64,000 bases of DNA. Source: Maribacter polysiphoniae (GTDB lineage: Bacteria > Bacteroidota > Bacteroidia > Flavobacteriales > Flavobacteriaceae). Positions 45,298-54,420 of this stretch are shown in pieces. Position 1 is the first letter of the stretch, and each line of letters starts with the position of its first letter. Below the pieces are notes generated by a model. It saw only the letters and a program-made list of their open reading frames with translations, did not search any database and was not told where the DNA came from. Both the position numbers and the translations under genes were made by a program. Where the stretch lies: NCBI RefSeq assembly GCF_003148665.1, contig NZ_QGGQ01000006.1, forward strand, positions 222,899 to 286,898. The letters are read 5' to 3'.

Positions 45298-46320
45298 ATG
45301 AAAACGATATTACAACTCCTTAGCCTATTATTACTGATCTGTTTCACATTTTCGTGTAGTAAAGATGATGATCCATCAGGAGGTGGTTTAGACAATGTAG
45401 TAACTGATGTATACACGGTTGGATATGAATCCAATGGTGTAAATAAAATTGCCAAAATATGGAAAAACGGTATCGCTACCGCTTTAACCAACGGCGCAAA
45501 TGATGCTAATGCAACCTCGGTTTATTTAGCTGGTGAAGATGTATATATAGGAGGTTACGAAAATAATGGAACAAACAACATTGCAACACTTTGGAAAAAT
45601 AGTGTAAAAACACCACTAACAGATGGCACTACCAATGCTCTCGTACTCTCTGTTTTGGTATCAGGAACGGATGTTTATGCAGCGGGTCGCGAGAACAATG
45701 GATCTAAAAATGTAGCAATGGTTTGGAAAAACGGTGTAGCCATGCCCTTAACCGATGGCACAAATAGCGCTGGTGTGCAATCCATATATGTATCGGGTAA
45801 CGACATATATACCGCTGGTTTTGAAAACAATGGAGCAAATAACATAGCAATGGTTTGGAAAAACGGTGTAGCGATGCCCTTAACCGATGGAGCAAATGAT
45901 GCTATTGCCAATTCCATAGCTGTTTCGGGGAATGATGTATACGTAGCGGGACGTGAAAAGAATGGAACAACATACGTAGCTATTTTGTGGAAAAATGGGG
46001 TAAAAACAACGTTAACCGACGGGACTTTTCAATCAGCCGCAACATCAGTATTTACCTCTGGTGTTGATGTATATGTAACAGGGTATGACGGCTTTAAAGT
46101 GAATCTTTGGAAAAATGGAGTAGTCAACTCCATTACCGATGGCAGCACTTATGCTTCTGGACAATCTGTTTTTATTTCAGAAAATGACATCTACGTTGTC
46201 GGCTATGAAAGACCTGATTCAAAAGATATTGCAATGCTTTGGATAAATGGCATAAGAACGCCATTAACTGATGGCTCCAATAATGCATATGCCAATAAAG
46301 TCTTTGTAACCAAAAATTAA
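45298..46320 (+). CDS. Seven-bladed WKNG beta-propeller lipoprotein 2
   Basis: 340 residues. Lipobox FTFSC followed by SKDDD. Seven repeats of exactly about 44 residues (DVYTVGYESNG...IAKIWKNGIATALTNG). Blades three and four are almost identical in DNA (around 45710-45770 and 45840-45895), both encoding AMVWKNGVAMPLTDG, pointing to recent blade duplication or conversion. 13 bp after paralogue 1. Confidence 0.87.
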   Translation: MKTILQLLSLLLLICFTFSCSKDDDPSGGGLDNVVTDVYTVGYESNGVNKIAKIWKNGIATALTNGANDANATSVYLAGEDVYIGGYENNGTNNIATLWKNSVKTPLTDGTTNALVLSVLVSGTDVYAAGRENNGSKNVAMVWKNGVAMPLTDGTNSAGVQSIYVSGNDIYTAGFENNGANNIAMVWKNGVAMPLTDGANDAIANSIAVSGNDVYVAGREKNGTTYVAILWKNGVKTTLTDGTFQSAATSVFTSGVDVYVTGYDGFKVNLWKNGVVNSITDGSTYASGQSVFISENDIYVVGYERPDSKDIAMLWINGIRTPLTDGSNNAYANKVFVTKN

Positions 46321-46361
46321 ATAATCAGTACTAAAAAAATAAAATCAATTCAAACTGAAAA

Positions 46362-47396
46362 ATGATAAAAATGCGACAACTCTTTGTATTGTGCTTACTG
46401 ATAAGTAGTGCTTTTTCTTGTAGTAAAGATGATGAACAATCAGCATCTGAGTTCGAAGATTTAGTAACCGATGTGTATACTGTTGGTTATGAAGATGAAG
46501 GAACAACACGCAGCGCTAAACTTTGGAAGAATGGGATAGCTACATCATTGACTGATGGAGGGAATAAGACTACCGCCAACTCCTTATTTGTTTCTGGCAA
46601 TGATGTCTATGTTGTTGGCACCGGATCAAATGGAGTGGATGACATAGGAATGATATGGAAAAATGGGGTTCCTATTAAACTCACAGAACGCTTAAGGTCT
46701 TACGCCAATTCGGTTTTTGTTTCTGGATCTGATGTATATGTATTGGGATATATATCCAATGGGACGACAAGTATTGCCACCGTTTGGAAAAATGAGGAAT
46801 CGATGAATTTATTTGATGGAATTGAAAGCATCGATCTCAATTCAATTTTTGTTGTTAAGAACGATGTATATGTTGCCGGAACTCAATTCAACGGACATGT
46901 AAATGTTGCTAAAATATGGAAAAATGGAGTACCGACTAATTTAACCGACGGCACCACCAACGCGGCCGTCAACTCCATATTTATTGAAGGCTCGGATGTT
47001 TATGCAGTTGGGTACGAAAATAATCAGAACGACATATCAATTGCTAAAATATGGAAAAATGGGAAAGCAACGATTTTAACCAAGGGAATAGATTATGCCA
47101 CGGCCAATTCAGTATATGTTGTAGGATCGGATGTATATATTGCAGGTACGGAATTTAATAACGGTAAATCGATGGCAACCATCTGGAATAATAATTCCCC
47201 TTTAAAACTAACGAAAGGGATTTATCCGTCGTATGCAACCTCAATTTTTGTACAAGGTAATGATGTTTATGTTTCTGGCTATGTATATACCGGGCCATCC
47301 TATGTGGCAAAAATTTGGAAAAACGGAGAGGTGACAAATTTAACAGATGGCACATACAAAGCTTATGCAAATGCTGTTTTTGTAACCTCAAAATAA
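46362..47396 (+). CDS. Seven-bladed WKNG beta-propeller lipoprotein 3
   Basis: 344 residues. Signal MIKMRQLFVLCLLISSAFSC with a second possible ATG at 46371, lipobox AFSC, then SKDDEQS. Seven repeats with DVY-V-G and WKNG. In blade six WKNG has become WNNN, and in blade three WKNE, so this copy is the most diverged. It is 41 bp after paralogue 2. Confidence 0.85.
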   Translation: MIKMRQLFVLCLLISSAFSCSKDDEQSASEFEDLVTDVYTVGYEDEGTTRSAKLWKNGIATSLTDGGNKTTANSLFVSGNDVYVVGTGSNGVDDIGMIWKNGVPIKLTERLRSYANSVFVSGSDVYVLGYISNGTTSIATVWKNEESMNLFDGIESIDLNSIFVVKNDVYVAGTQFNGHVNVAKIWKNGVPTNLTDGTTNAAVNSIFIEGSDVYAVGYENNQNDISIAKIWKNGKATILTKGIDYATANSVYVVGSDVYIAGTEFNNGKSMATIWNNNSPLKLTKGIYPSYATSIFVQGNDVYVSGYVYTGPSYVAKIWKNGEVTNLTDGTYKAYANAVFVTSK

Positions 47397-47486
47397 GAAA
47401 AACCCAAACGCTTAAAAAAGAAATCAACCCTTCTTTATTCATTAAAATTAAACTATAAAAACAATACTTAATTAAAATACAAAACA

Positions 47487-47984
47487 ATGAAAACTTCAAA
47501 AATCACCATGGTCGTAATGGCCTTCATGTTAACAACCACTTTCTCCTTTTCACAATCGGTTGAGGGTAAACTCGCGATTAAAGGATCAGCGAAAGGCAGA
47601 ACCATTAAACAGAAAACACCCGTAGCATTGTTTAAGGCATTCAAGGATGGTGAATACAACATTCATTTCAATTTTAGGACCTCCGACGTCAAATCGGATC
47701 AAATTATACTTTTTGATATGAAAACCATAGTAAAATACAATGGTAAAACCATATCCGAAACTTCGCGGGACGGATGGCCTTGGATACCAGGTGATATGTT
47801 TGTACCCATCGAAGCATTCGATGCAATTCCTGCTTTACAGAAATTCACATCAAATGAGGGGGCTAACAGTCTTCCTCCCAAGGGTGCTAGATCCTTTGAA
47901 ATCATTTTACAATTGGTACCGTCCAAGGGGCAAAAGATAAAAGGGAGTATTAGCCCTGCCACCATGAAAATCACCATTGAATAA
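47487..47984 (+). CDS. Exported beta-rich protein of unknown function
   Basis: 165 residues with signal MKTSKITMVVMAFMLTTTFS ending FSQ. Mature part predicted as beta sandwich (YNIHFNFRTSDVKSDQIILFD; RSFEIILQLVPSKGQKIKGS). No family recognised. In the middle of the array, 10 bp before the next lipoprotein start. Confidence 0.65.
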   Translation: MKTSKITMVVMAFMLTTTFSFSQSVEGKLAIKGSAKGRTIKQKTPVALFKAFKDGEYNIHFNFRTSDVKSDQIILFDMKTIVKYNGKTISETSRDGWPWIPGDMFVPIEAFDAIPALQKFTSNEGANSLPPKGARSFEIILQLVPSKGQKIKGSISPATMKITIE

Positions 47985-47994
47985 AATAACAATT

Positions 47995-48594
47995 ATGAAA
48001 AACCACACATTTATATGCTGCCTTTTGGTGCTATTGTTTTCATGTAAAGAAAGTGCAAACCAAGAAAAGACGACAATTTCTTCTGCCATAGAAAAGGCAA
48101 AGGAAAAAACAATGGACAATCCGTATCTGGATAACGATAGCCAAAAAGCCATATATAAGGCCCTAAAGAAGAAAACGCCCTTAACCAATGATCAACTCTT
48201 TGCCATCTTACCCGAGGATATCAATGGCCATAAACCAACCAGTGACCTTGTACTTCAGGTAAGTAGTCAATTAACATCAGGCATATATGGTCCCTTAGGG
48301 AAAAAAAGCTATAATTTTTTTATTCAAGACGGTGTAGGTTCCCGTGCCATCGTAAGGAATTTTTTTGACACCTATAAGATACAGCCCCAAGGACCACCAC
48401 AGACCGAATACGTTTATCAAGATCGGGATGGTTACAAGACCATTGCTTTCTTACAGCCTAAAATTAAACGCAATTTCATTCGATTTGTTTACAATAATCG
48501 GTTTGAAATCACCCTGGAAGGCCCTGATCCTGTAAAAGAATTGTGGTCTTATATCGACTTTGAAAACCTGAAAAAATTAGACAAATACAATTGA
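47995..48594 (+). CDS. Lipoprotein, array family A (copy 1)
   Basis: 199 residues from ATG 47995 (a TTG 18 bp earlier is less likely). Lipobox LLFSC, followed by KESANQ, which lacks a surface-export motif. A shared array domain runs from KKTPLTNDQLFAILPEDING through TEYVYQDRDGYKTIAFLQP to FVYNNRFEITLEG and LKKLDKY at the end. It is closely similar to the gene at 53715 and more distantly to 49846 and 54992. Function unknown. Confidence 0.75.
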   Translation: MKNHTFICCLLVLLFSCKESANQEKTTISSAIEKAKEKTMDNPYLDNDSQKAIYKALKKKTPLTNDQLFAILPEDINGHKPTSDLVLQVSSQLTSGIYGPLGKKSYNFFIQDGVGSRAIVRNFFDTYKIQPQGPPQTEYVYQDRDGYKTIAFLQPKIKRNFIRFVYNNRFEITLEGPDPVKELWSYIDFENLKKLDKYN

Positions 48595-48598
48595 AACG

Positions 48599-49198
48599 AT
48601 GAAACGATTATTGATTACCACTGTTATTACTCTTCTACTTTTTTCATGCAAAGGAAATGGGCAAGATCCCAATAACGATGCGAAAAATGATGTTTCCAAT
48701 GTAGTTTCCACAGCCTCAATTTCCCATAACGAATTGATGTTCAACGGGGATTATGAAGATTTGTTGACGCTGGAAATGGCATCAAGAATAACGGGTTTTG
48801 AACCGTCAAAAGCAAGAAAAACACACATCTTAAAGGGCATGATCGGTGAAATATTGAGGTACAATTGGGAGAATGGAAGAGAAAAAAATAAAGAAACCAT
48901 AACCCCAGGAATGAAAACAACAACGATTTCATGTACCGATCTAGTACAAATAAAATGGGTCGATACCGAAGCAGACATGGAATCATTCTTAGATTTTGTT
49001 GAGCCGGATGAACATCAAGAACTATCAAAATTAAAGGAAGTTGGTGAAAGTGCTTATTGGAATTCGAAAAAGAACCATTTAGAGGTGTATTCAAACGGTG
49101 TTTCTTTTACGGTTCAAGTAGCTATTTCAAATGATGGGTCTTTAAACAAAGAAAAAACCATCGCCTTGGCAAAATTAATCGTAACGGAAAAATTATAA
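48599..49198 (+). CDS. Lipoprotein, array family L (intact copy)
   Basis: 199 residues, lipobox LLFSC then KGNGQD. Alpha/beta domain: LLTLEMASRITGFEPSKAR, then strands including TTISCTDLVQIKWVD, and SAYWNSKKNHLEVYSNGVSF, ending KTIALAKLIVTEKL. The decayed gene at 54421-54980 is its paralogue (shared xYW-S.. L-x-SN, xKxIx-SKLIxEKx ending). No known family. 4 bp after copy A. Confidence 0.72.
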   Translation: MKRLLITTVITLLLFSCKGNGQDPNNDAKNDVSNVVSTASISHNELMFNGDYEDLLTLEMASRITGFEPSKARKTHILKGMIGEILRYNWENGREKNKETITPGMKTTTISCTDLVQIKWVDTEADMESFLDFVEPDEHQELSKLKEVGESAYWNSKKNHLEVYSNGVSFTVQVAISNDGSLNKEKTIALAKLIVTEKL

Positions 49199-49207
49199 AT
49201 CCCAAAT

Positions 49208-49834
49208 ATGAAAACAATACTCCATCTAACATTGGCCATATTCATTAGCATACAACTTTGTAGCTGTAAAGAAAACGCTCAAAAGAATACAGATGTAAAC
49301 ACCAACGATACCGTTCCACAATCAATTACCAAGGAAAAAAAGGAAAATACCAGAAAAACAGCGATCGTAAATATTGAGGCGGATATCAGTGGAAAAAAAT
49401 TCAGTCTAACAGAATACAATCCAGAGACCAGCACGGATGTGGTTTTTCTAAATGGGGGTTTACAGTTTAGAATACATGATTATCAAAATAAGTCGGTTTT
49501 GGTAAACATATATTCTCCCGAAATGTTCACGAAACTACCCTTAACCATAACGCGTCAAAGCTTAGCCTTGCCTCCTAAAGAGGCTGCAACGTCAAAAACA
49601 CAGAGTAGGCTCGAGATATTGATTCCTTCTCGCCAACATTTTCAGGGCGACAACAAAATCCTGTATGAAGGTTCCGTTACCCTTGAAGAACTATCCACGA
49701 CTAAAATACTTATCAATTTTGACGGTAAGGGGATTGCCCATGGTGCCAGGAAAAAAACGGAGAATCTATTTCCCATGAAAGGCCGGATAAAACTCGAGAA
49801 CTTTAGCATTTATGATACCAGAATGAAAGAATAA
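49208..49834 (+). CDS. Lipoprotein of unknown function in the array
   Basis: 208 residues with lipobox LCSC followed by KENAQK. A low-complexity charged linker (ITKEKKENTRKT) leads to a beta-rich domain (VVFLNGGLQFRIHDYQNKSVLVNIYS; KILINFDGKGIAHG). It has no visible paralogue in the second block. Function unknown. 9 bp after the previous stop. Confidence 0.65.
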   Translation: MKTILHLTLAIFISIQLCSCKENAQKNTDVNTNDTVPQSITKEKKENTRKTAIVNIEADISGKKFSLTEYNPETSTDVVFLNGGLQFRIHDYQNKSVLVNIYSPEMFTKLPLTITRQSLALPPKEAATSKTQSRLEILIPSRQHFQGDNKILYEGSVTLEELSTTKILINFDGKGIAHGARKKTENLFPMKGRIKLENFSIYDTRMKE

Positions 49835-49845
49835 AACATATCAAC

Positions 49846-50424
49846 ATGAAAACAATCCTGAAATTCACAAGTGTGTTATTGCTAATGGCTTCATGCAATA
49901 CAGAAGCTAAAAAGGTAACCAAAGAGCTATTGAAAACCGTTGAACAAACGGAAGCCAAAAGTGCCGACCAACCCTCCGAATTTGATAAATTGACCAATGA
50001 GCTTTTACAGAAAACACCCTTAACGGATGAAGAATTATTGGGAGCATTCCCAAAAGAATTAATTGGTCATCCATTGGAAAAGGTTAGCGCCATTCCTTAT
50101 ATGCAGCAAGTTGTCGGGCAATTCGGAAACCGGAAAATATCGTTATCCGTCGCAGATGCTGCAGGAAAAAATAATCCATTAGTAACGACATTTCTTGGCT
50201 TTTATTCTTATGTGCCCCCTGCTACCGACAAAATCAAATCGATCAAAATTGAACGGGATGGTATTAAAACCATAAGTGAATTCAAGTATAATGAAACAGA
50301 GATGCGACTACTTTATGACGATCGCTATTATATTATCCTAAGTGCAAAAGCAATGGATCCCGACGAGCTTTGGAACGCTTTCGACATCAATGCATTGCGT
50401 GGTTATAAAAACCTGAATAAGTAA
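49846..50424 (+). CDS. Lipoprotein, array family B (copy 1)
   Basis: 192 residues, lipobox LMASC then NTEAKK. The domain opens with QKTPLTDEELLGAFPKELIG and continues through SLSVADAAGKN, IKIERDGIKTI and MRLLYDDRYYIILSAKAMDPDELW. The gene at 54992 is the closest paralogue. More distant from family A copies but with the same layout, so the four genes form one superfamily. Located directly before the VWA protein gene. Confidence 0.75.
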   Translation: MKTILKFTSVLLLMASCNTEAKKVTKELLKTVEQTEAKSADQPSEFDKLTNELLQKTPLTDEELLGAFPKELIGHPLEKVSAIPYMQQVVGQFGNRKISLSVADAAGKNNPLVTTFLGFYSYVPPATDKIKSIKIERDGIKTISEFKYNETEMRLLYDDRYYIILSAKAMDPDELWNAFDINALRGYKNLNK

Positions 50425-50431
50425 AAAAATC

Positions 50432-53400
50432 ATGAAGAACCCAAAAACCACAGATGGCACCACCCGACGTGAATTTATTCAGCAACTAGCCTTATGCTAT
50501 GCGGCAGCGCAAATGCCTTTGGTTTTTACCGGCTGTAAAGATGACAAACCTAATTTTGTGGGTACTGGCAAAGCTCCCTACAAAGTCTGGGAAGAAATGC
50601 TGATGGCATTGGAAACAAGTCCTGATCATTTAGAGGGTAGAATGAAATTTCTAATAGCCTCAAATGATGCCAAAGCCATGTTTGATTTTGTTCGTGACGA
50701 AATTTATTTGATGCCTACAAAGGCTAACTCTGTAGGATATATCGGAACGCAGTTGAAATGGGGAATAAAAGGGGCATTAAGATACGGAATAGCCACCCCA
50801 CGGGAAAAAGCCGAGCTTTTAAATTACATGTATACCCAGGCCAAGATCACTTCAAAGGTGGTTTTTGAACGTACAAACATCCAACCAGAAGAAGTTCCTG
50901 CCTTTTTTTTAAGACCCATACAACGCAACTTTGGTCTCGATATATCCAAAAGTCAATGGAGACAATGGGAGAAAGAACTCCAGGTCAAGGGAAACCCAAC
51001 CCATGAAATTCCGAAATATGATGAAGAACACAATGAATCCAAAGCGCTGGCCGAAAAACTATGGCAACTAATCCCTGATAAAGAAAAATTAGACAATCAA
51101 CCGTTCGATTTTCGTTGGGATAATTGGAAAACACCAACCGTGGAATTCATCTTGAATGGTGAAACAAAATATGCGCATCTTTTTGATCCAGCAGTAGCTT
51201 TTGGGGAATTAAAAAATGATGGTATAAATATCTCTGAAGCGGATCCCGTAAAAAATAATGATGAAAAAACCAGTATTTCCATTAGCTATAGGGATTCCAT
51301 TGATCCTAAAACCGAAAAAGAGTTCGTATCCGGGGAATGGTTATCAACCCAAGTTGTGGGCAATCAAATCAATGTGTCCTTTTTAAACGGTTTGAGTTTA
51401 GAACAACAAGCGATTACACCTATAGGAACCTTGCGCACCTTTACCCCTGCACTTGCTTTTCAAAGTTTTGATGAAGAAATCAAAGTCATGCAAGAGAATT
51501 CCTTTTTAGGCAATCCTTTTACGTTGGATGGGAAAATCATCGATGTATCTGGGGATGAACCCAAAATAAATGGAAATACCATACTTAAAAAGCCAAATAC
51601 GGAGTTACAGAAAAAAGTTGCCGCATTAAAGATCAAGGCTTTTCCCGCAAATTATCCATTGGTAAAATTACATGTAACCCCAACCGATGAAAATGGGGCT
51701 TTTGTAGAAAATTTATCGGCCTCGGATTTCTCAATTACCGATAATAGCAGACAAGTACAGGCGTTGATGGAAAGCAACCGCCCAACCCCGCGGATTTTGA
51801 TTCTTTATGACACCTCATTAAGTATGCCTAAAGAATATTATCAAGAGCATATGGATGCTTTTATAGAAAGTCTACACCAATCTATTTTAAAAGAATACCC
51901 AGCGGCCTTTATTACCAAATGGAAAACACCTTCGGAAATTTTCACATGGTTATTAAAAGCATCAAAATCCGATTATGATCTCATCATATATGCCACGGAT
52001 GGAGACAATAATGATTCTTATTCCGAGACCAATGCGGAAATCTATAAAAACGGCGCACCTACTATTGTCTTAAATGTCAATGATAGTGAGTCTGGACATA
52101 GTGTTGAAACATTCAATAAAATGGCAGAAATCACCAACGGAATGGTGTTAAAAGCGAAAGACCAAGCAAAAACCCTCGAAGCTATAACCGATTATATCTC
52201 GAAAATGGAAATTCCGCCGTATGTTTTCACCTATTATGCCGTGGGAGCGGAAGAGGTGCATGAGGCCATCTTAGGTATTGACAACAAGAGGATTACCGTA
52301 GCTGAAAAATTTAAGTTCGTTACCAACGCAACAAAAGAAATAGGGCAATCATTGATCGGACTCTATTGCACCATTAAAACCGGAAATACTACCATAAAAA
52401 GGGTTTTGGCGGGTTGGGATCCACAAACCGAAATTAATAAACAACCGGATTATTTAGATTCCTTAGCCGTAAGAAATACGATACTCGGGGGTGCTACCCT
52501 TTATTTTGAAGGGGAAGGTCCTACCATTTCAGCAGCCTTATCGGATGTTTTAAAATACAGATTGACTACACGGTCTTGGGGGGAAGCACTTATAGACAAT
52601 GATACCAGCAAGGCAAAGGAAGAATTTGCTAAAGGAGGTTACCTATACCACCCTGAAATCATATCCCTTATGGCACCACTGGGTGATGCTATTACCACAA
52701 ATGGCATGACCTTTTCCTCTGGCATTCGCATAGCCATTATAAAACATAAAATTGGTGTGGGGGAAAAAGCATCCACAAAGTCATTCGACTATTTGCCAAC
52801 CTCAAAGTATACCACATTAACGAAAGACCCAGATTCCGCATTTAAAATCACCTTGGAAAAAACAGCACAATTGGCGGTAAGGGAAGCCCATTTTTTCACC
52901 AACAGTACAGTCTCTGAATTAACAAACAGCCGACTATTAGAAAGGCAAAAAGCAATTGATAATCAATGGTTTCAAGAGAAAAAAGAAACCTTTTCACAAC
53001 CCTACTATTGGAGTGAACGGATTCACCGGGGTGATGGAAATTTTAAAATTTTCGATGAAGCCGCCGTGAGTTTGGCCTATTGGCAAATCAATCAAAAAAC
53101 AGGGGAGCTATTTGGCATATTGGCTGATGGAACAGGTGGTGGGTCTAATAGTATTGAGAAACAACTTAAAGAGCTTAATAAAGTTATGGATATGTATATG
53201 TTAGTTTTTTCTTCAATAGGGGCTTCAGGTTTGGCACTTGGCATTGTAGCCGCCTATGGCAAAACGCTTGTTAAGCTCTATGCCATTGTTACGGAAGTCA
53301 TTATCATTATGGATCCGACAGGAATGGACGAAAAAGTTATGGCGGCTTTACAAGAACTTGCCTGTAATGTAGATAAAGAAATTATGTTTTTTGCTTTTGG

Positions 53401-53479
53401 AAAGGTAGGGGAAGTAATGGGTGGATTAGATGTTATAATAGGCCTGATGGGTGATGGAAGTGGCATATTCAAATGTTAA
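50432..53479 (+). CDS. Tat-type lipoprotein with transglutaminase-like and VWA regions
   Basis: 1015 residues. N-terminus TTRREFIQQLALCYAAAQMP is a twin-arginine signal ending in lipobox FTGC, followed by KDDK, a surface-export-like motif. Residues about 60-165 (MKFLIASNDAKAMFDFVRDE; ATPREKAELLNYMYTQA) look like a degenerate transglutaminase-like region. A VWA domain begins near residue 450 with ILILYDTSLSMPKEY, a MIDAS D-x-S-x-S, and DLIIYATDGDNND. The C-terminal part has a recurring-type motif YWQINQKTGELFGILADGTG and two hydrophobic helices. The closest resemblance I recall is to large uncharacterised lipoproteins in other phyla. Function unknown. Confidence 0.75.
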   Translation: MKNPKTTDGTTRREFIQQLALCYAAAQMPLVFTGCKDDKPNFVGTGKAPYKVWEEMLMALETSPDHLEGRMKFLIASNDAKAMFDFVRDEIYLMPTKANSVGYIGTQLKWGIKGALRYGIATPREKAELLNYMYTQAKITSKVVFERTNIQPEEVPAFFLRPIQRNFGLDISKSQWRQWEKELQVKGNPTHEIPKYDEEHNESKALAEKLWQLIPDKEKLDNQPFDFRWDNWKTPTVEFILNGETKYAHLFDPAVAFGELKNDGINISEADPVKNNDEKTSISISYRDSIDPKTEKEFVSGEWLSTQVVGNQINVSFLNGLSLEQQAITPIGTLRTFTPALAFQSFDEEIKVMQENSFLGNPFTLDGKIIDVSGDEPKINGNTILKKPNTELQKKVAALKIKAFPANYPLVKLHVTPTDENGAFVENLSASDFSITDNSRQVQALMESNRPTPRILILYDTSLSMPKEYYQEHMDAFIESLHQSILKEYPAAFITKWKTPSEIFTWLLKASKSDYDLIIYATDGDNNDSYSETNAEIYKNGAPTIVLNVNDSESGHSVETFNKMAEITNGMVLKAKDQAKTLEAITDYISKMEIPPYVFTYYAVGAEEVHEAILGIDNKRITVAEKFKFVTNATKEIGQSLIGLYCTIKTGNTTIKRVLAGWDPQTEINKQPDYLDSLAVRNTILGGATLYFEGEGPTISAALSDVLKYRLTTRSWGEALIDNDTSKAKEEFAKGGYLYHPEIISLMAPLGDAITTNGMTFSSGIRIAIIKHKIGVGEKASTKSFDYLPTSKYTTLTKDPDSAFKITLEKTAQLAVREAHFFTNSTVSELTNSRLLERQKAIDNQWFQEKKETFSQPYYWSERIHRGDGNFKIFDEAAVSLAYWQINQKTGELFGILADGTGGGSNSIEKQLKELNKVMDMYMLVFSSIGASGLALGIVAAYGKTLVKLYAIVTEVIIIMDPTGMDEKVMAALQELACNVDKEIMFFAFGKVGEVMGGLDVIIGLMGDGSGIFKC

Positions 53480-53527
53480 TAACAATTTTATAGCCAAGAA
53501 AAAATAATCTATTAAGACATAAACAAA

Positions 53528-53703
53528 ATGAAAAAACACACTAGAGAGATTATAAAAATAATATATATAGTTTTTCTTGTAGCCCTTCTGTTTGCATGTA
53601 AGGACAACAGGTTGAGGTTTTTTACAATCCAAATAAGCCAAAAATAGCAACATCGGAACCAAGAAGAAAAGATGGAGCTAATGGATTATTCATCAAAAAC
53701 TAA
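53528..53703 (+). pseudogene. Chimeric relic: lipoprotein signal joined to DUF3592 tail
   Basis: A frame from 53528 encodes a lipoprotein signal (IIYIVFLVALLFACKDN) and stops at 53647. In another frame, 53602-53703 encodes QVEVFYNPNKPKIATSEP then RRKDGANG and stops. That segment aligns with QVNVFYNPSNPRISTLEP and GRKDGVIG in the DUF3592 protein at 55625-56110. So a former DUF3592 gene lost its first part and frame here and was fused to a lipoprotein start. Confidence 0.7.
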
Positions 53704-53714
53704 AAAGTGTAATT

Positions 53715-54275
53715 ATGAAAAACTATTTAAAAATACTAACGGTATTGGTGTTAATGGTCTCTTGCCAATCCAATAAAAAAGAAGCTGTTAGTTCAAGTTC
53801 TGCTCAAAAGAAAAGCATGGATTCCTCTAAAGATTTACAGTCTAAAACAACCTTATCTGAACAGCAGTTTGGTGATTTTTTTCCAAAAGAAATCGGAGAT
53901 TACAAATTAATAGAAGTGTCTGAATCTACAGTACTGTCTCGCACAATTACAAGTGCATTTTATTTGAAAGGTGATAATATGAAAAATAATATGGAATACC
54001 GTGTTGAAGATGGTCATAAGAAAGGTTCTTCAGTGCTTAAAGATTTTGAAATATCCTATAAGTACCAGAATAAAGGGGAAGGAGAAACGGAATATATTTA
54101 TAAAGAGCGCAATGGCTACAAAACCATTGCCTTTTTACAACCAGAGGAAAACCGTAATGAGATTCAGTTTATTTATAATCAACGCTTTAGCATCATTCTG
54201 GAAGGTGCTGATCATCCGGATAAACTATGGACCTACATAAAAGAAGAGGACTTAAAAAAATTGGATAAGTATTAA
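53715..54275 (+). CDS. Lipoprotein, array family A (copy 2)
   Basis: 186 residues, lipobox MVSC then QSNKKE. Shares with the gene at 47995 the segments ETEYIYKERNGYKTIAFLQP, FIYNQRFSIILEGADHP and the C-terminal LKKLDKY. The N-terminal element is KTTLSEQQFGDFFPKEIG. Intact frame. First member of the second, partly decayed block. Confidence 0.75.
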   Translation: MKNYLKILTVLVLMVSCQSNKKEAVSSSSAQKKSMDSSKDLQSKTTLSEQQFGDFFPKEIGDYKLIEVSESTVLSRTITSAFYLKGDNMKNNMEYRVEDGHKKGSSVLKDFEISYKYQNKGEGETEYIYKERNGYKTIAFLQPEENRNEIQFIYNQRFSIILEGADHPDKLWTYIKEEDLKKLDKY

Positions 54276-54420
54276 GCCAGACAGTTTGCAAAAACTAACA
54301 AAAGACCTCACAAGACAAACTTACAATAATTGAATAAAAAGCAAGATTATTCAGCCAATATGCATGGATTGGGTTCATGTAGAAGAAACACATCAATATT
54401 AATATTTTAAACATATTTAG

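Noticed and set aside
44190..47396. Regular DNA repetition resembling a CRISPR or tandem repeat array
   Set aside because: Period is about 132 bp, in frame and encodes propeller blades; no short identical repeats with unique spacers.
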